From a virus, in IMG/VR virus record IMGVR_UViG_3300036800_000031, positions 1 through 64,000 of that record: a stretch of 64,000 nucleotides of DNA. One strand, written 5' to 3'. Under the pieces are notes generated by a model that saw only the letters and a program-made list of their open reading frames with translations, ran no database searches and was not told where the DNA came from. A program made the position numbers and the translations under genes. Below, piece by piece: positions 61,727 through 64,000 of the stretch (positions are counted from its first letter, which is position 1; each line of letters begins with the position of its first letter).

Positions 61727-64000
61727 CTACTTGCCGTGGGCGGCGTCAGCCGTCGCCCCGACCAGCGCCTTGCGGTTCGCGGCTTGCTGAGTCTGGATAG
61801 CGACCAGGGCTTTAAGGGAAGAAGCCGGGATGAGTCCGGACAGGTTCGTGGCGCTGAGCACTCCCTGGCCCATACTCATGTCGGGAGGCAGGAACGCCTG
61901 AGAACAGCGGCAGTTGATTACCTCATCCGGAGGAGCGGCCGGGTCGCCCGGAAATAGCATCGGCCACCCGCCGACGTAGAACGGTCGGCTGACGGGGACG
62001 GTCTGGCCGTCGGCAATTGCGTGGGTCGGGCGAACCCGGTCGTCATGGAGGCTGAGCCAAGCGTGGCTACCGACCGTTCCGTCGGGGAGCTTGGCGGCGT
62101 AGGCCTGGGCGGCTTGGTTCAAGCTGCCTACCGTCTCCGTCCGGGCGATCATTGCGGCCCGTACCGAGTCAGCCGTGTCGAAGATGTCGTTGATGTGCCC
62201 GGCGAGTTCGGTCGCTCCCTCACCCTCCACCACACCCTTCTGGATGGCGGCGTAGATGGCTTGGCGGGTGGTCTCGGTGATACCGGCGGCTTGGCGCTGG
62301 GCACGGACGGCCAGAATCTCGGTGACGTGGTGGAGGCTGTCCCCGTCGTCCAGGCTGACGGGGGCATTTACCTGACTCCTCACCCGGCCTCCGGCGACTT
62401 CCGCCGCCAGGGCGTAGTGCTGAGCGAGCGCCTTCTCCAGGGCGTTCTGCCAGAAGGTGGCGTCGAAAACGGCTCCAGGGTCAACCGCAGCGGCGGTAGC
62501 GCCCGCCAATACGTCAGCGTTGGCCGGATTGACCCCTGTAAGGCCACCTACGGCGCTAACGGAGCCGACCGGGGGAACGGGGCCACCGGCTTGTGCCGCC
62601 CGCTTCAGCATCGTTTTACCGCGCTTGCCGGTCAGGCGGCTGATCACGGCTTGGCGCTGCTTGGCGAAGTGGTCCTTCACCATCGCTTCCATGCCCGGCT
62701 CGATTTTCCGCTGATCGGTGGTGGATTGGCTCTTGGCGGCTTGGAGGTGACGGCGGTAGTTGCCTTTGACGTGCCCGGTGGGGACGTGCTCGTGGCCGAG
62801 CGGCCCGGCGTGGCGCTTTCCGGAGGTGGACCGGTGAACGGCGGCGGTGATCGGCTTTCCACACTGTTCACAGGAGGCCAGGTCGCTCCCGACGAACCGA
62901 TGCGTCTTCAAGACTCCGGCGATGGCGGCGTCTTCCTTTTTGTCCGGGCCGACCGGTAGGAGGGAACCGGCGTTGTCGGGGGTGGACTCGCCGATCATGT
63001 CTCGGAGGCGCAGAGCTTCCGCTTCGATTTGCTCCAAGGGGATGAACAGTTCCTGGTCTTCACGCTTGGTCAGCGTCAACGTGGGGGCACCGAACTGGTC
63101 CTTGCCCCAGGTGAACCCGGCCGGAGGCTTCTTGGCGGCGTATTGGGCACGGGCCGGAGCCGGGAGCTTGTTGATGGCGTTCGCCATTGCCTGGCTGCTC
63201 TTGGTCACCGGCATCTGAGCGGCGGCGCTGGCGGCTACCTGAGCGGCGGTAACCGTCGGAGACGGAGCGGCCGCAGAAGACGTTGAAGCCGCCGGGGCGG
63301 CGGAGGTGGAAGGGGCGGGGGTGGAGGGAGACCCGGAAGAGGATGTTGAGGGTGAGCTAGACGAGGTTGAAGCTGAGGTTGAAGTGGAGGTTGAGGAAGC
63401 CGGAGTGACCAGCGCCAACGACCAGCCCTTCGAACCACCATCGACCCACTGATGCCCGGCCGGGGGAGAAGTCGTTGACATAAGTTGCCGCTGGCTGGCC
63501 GGGAGGGCATTGATCGTGTTCGCCTTGGCTATCGACGCCTTAGACGCCGGAGTGGCCGAAGCTACCGCATGGCTGGCGGTGGCCTTTTGGGCGCTGGACA
63601 TATTTTGAGCGGTCACCTGGGTCAGTGTCGGGGAACCGTCGGCTCCCTTCCCCCAGGTGTATCCGGCGGGGGCGGCTCCGGTCGAGAGGGCCTGGCGCTG
63701 GTCAGCGGGGAGGGCATTGATCTTGATGGCTTTGGCGCTCGATCCGGCCGTGGCGGCGGAACTGGCGGTGAGAGCGGTCTGTGCTGACTTCTTGCTGGCA
63801 GCGGTCGCCTTGTTGGAGGCGGTGGTCTGAGCAGTTTGAGCCTTCTTTGCGGCGGCAGCAGCGGCCTTTTGAGCGGCGGCGGCTTTCGCAGCATTCGCCT
63901 TCACGGCGGCGGCGGCTTTCGCGGCCCCTCCGGCAGCAGCTTTGGCGGCTCCGGCCCCTAGTGCCGCCTGAACCCCGGCCAGTTGGCTCACGGTGAACTT
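61727..64000 (-). CDS. MuF-like minor head protein, 5' end not in window
   Basis: At least 757 residues; the frame is open to the window edge (GTG at 63991 is one possible start). Ala/Lys-rich N-terminal 90 residues, then three repeats of about 37 residues (INALPADQRQ...GYTWGK...TLTQVT near 91, 158 and 265), a Ser-rich linker, a Cys/His region (ASCEQCGKP...HRSTSGKRH), and a C-terminal MuF/SPP1 gp7 domain: IARTETVGSLNQAAQAY, LHDDRVRPTH, CRCSQAF. Such proteins bind the portal. The N-terminus may be the tail of a portal fusion. Confidence 0.8.
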   Translation of the reverse strand, partial: KFTVSQLAGVQAALGAGAAKAAAGGAAKAAAAVKANAAKAAAAQKAAAAAAKKAQTAQTTASNKATAASKKSAQTALTASSAATAGSSAKAIKINALPADQRQALSTGAAPAGYTWGKGADGSPTLTQVTAQNMSSAQKATASHAVASATPASKASIAKANTINALPASQRQLMSTTSPPAGHQWVDGGSKGWSLALVTPASSTSTSTSASTSSSSPSTSSSGSPSTPAPSTSAAPAASTSSAAAPSPTVTAAQVAASAAAQMPVTKSSQAMANAINKLPAPARAQYAAKKPPAGFTWGKDQFGAPTLTLTKREDQELFIPLEQIEAEALRLRDMIGESTPDNAGSLLPVGPDKKEDAAIAGVLKTHRFVGSDLASCEQCGKPITAAVHRSTSGKRHAGPLGHEHVPTGHVKGNYRRHLQAAKSQSTTDQRKIEPGMEAMVKDHFAKQRQAVISRLTGKRGKTMLKRAAQAGGPVPPVGSVSAVGGLTGVNPANADVLAGATAAAVDPGAVFDATFWQNALEKALAQHYALAAEVAGGRVRSQVNAPVSLDDGDSLHHVTEILAVRAQRQAAGITETTRQAIYAAIQKGVVEGEGATELAGHINDIFDTADSVRAAMIARTETVGSLNQAAQAYAAKLPDGTVGSHAWLSLHDDRVRPTHAIADGQTVPVSRPFYVGGWPMLFPGDPAAPPDEVINCRCSQAFLPPDMSMGQGVLSATNLSGLIPASSLKALVAIQTQQAANRKALVGATADAAHGK

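Noticed and set aside
61727-64000. Portal protein in this window
   Set aside because: The visible domain at the C-terminus is MuF-like; no portal motif is seen. A portal may be fused or encoded beyond 64000.

Overview
The window is a contiguous piece of a tailed-phage genome. Gene order and protein families fit a long-tailed siphovirus with an HK97-type head, and almost everything is coded on the minus strand, so transcription runs from high to low coordinates. High GC content, GGAGG-type ribosome sites, very frequent GTG starts and start/stop overlaps (ATGA, GTGA, TGATG), together with the types of small proteins present, suggest an actinobacterial host. That host assignment is inference; nothing here names the host. 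Terminase and portal genes are not in view and probably lie beyond position 64000.

Layout in transcription order. 64000-52640, head module: a MuF-like minor head protein, a 2209-residue multi-enzyme protein (Nudix, two ADP-ribosyltransferase-like domains, a kinase/HipA-like domain, repeated modules), small proteins and the prohead protease. 52635-46980: an inserted sugar cassette with three glycosyltransferases, an NAD-dependent epimerase/dehydratase, a methyltransferase, an HNH nuclease and a lone initiator-like tRNA. A terminator at about 46770 closes it. 46761-40060: an array of 37 intact tRNA genes whose anticodons cover all 20 amino acids, interleaved with HNH endonuclease genes, an HNH pseudogene and tRNA halves. 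39861-32045: major capsid protein, connector and closure proteins, tail tube, tail-assembly chaperones joined by a -1 frameshift, and the tape measure. 32045-15033: minor tail proteins, three glycine-rich fibres, endolysin with a set of small membrane proteins, and an SGNH-type tail hydrolase.

At 14489-15070 lies a divergent control region with the only plus-strand genes. From 14488 leftward comes the DNA-metabolism operon: PD-(D/E)XK exonuclease plus ERF annealing protein, a replication initiator that carries five iteron-like repeats inside its own gene, a DnaB-like helicase, many cysteine-rich mini-proteins, an HNH nuclease and RusA. At its downstream end (4869-1685) is a probable DNA base-hypermodification set: a ParB-like protein, a TET/JBP dioxygenase, a von Willebrand A protein and a TET-associated-type glycosyltransferase.

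Taken together, the phage appears to bring its own recombination, replication and base-modification functions, a full translation supplement, and a large virion-linked enzyme that may act on the host at infection. The most unusual parts are the giant multi-enzyme protein, the HNH-tRNA cassettes that split and restore tRNA genes, the tRNAs lacking U33, and the iteron array within the initiator gene.
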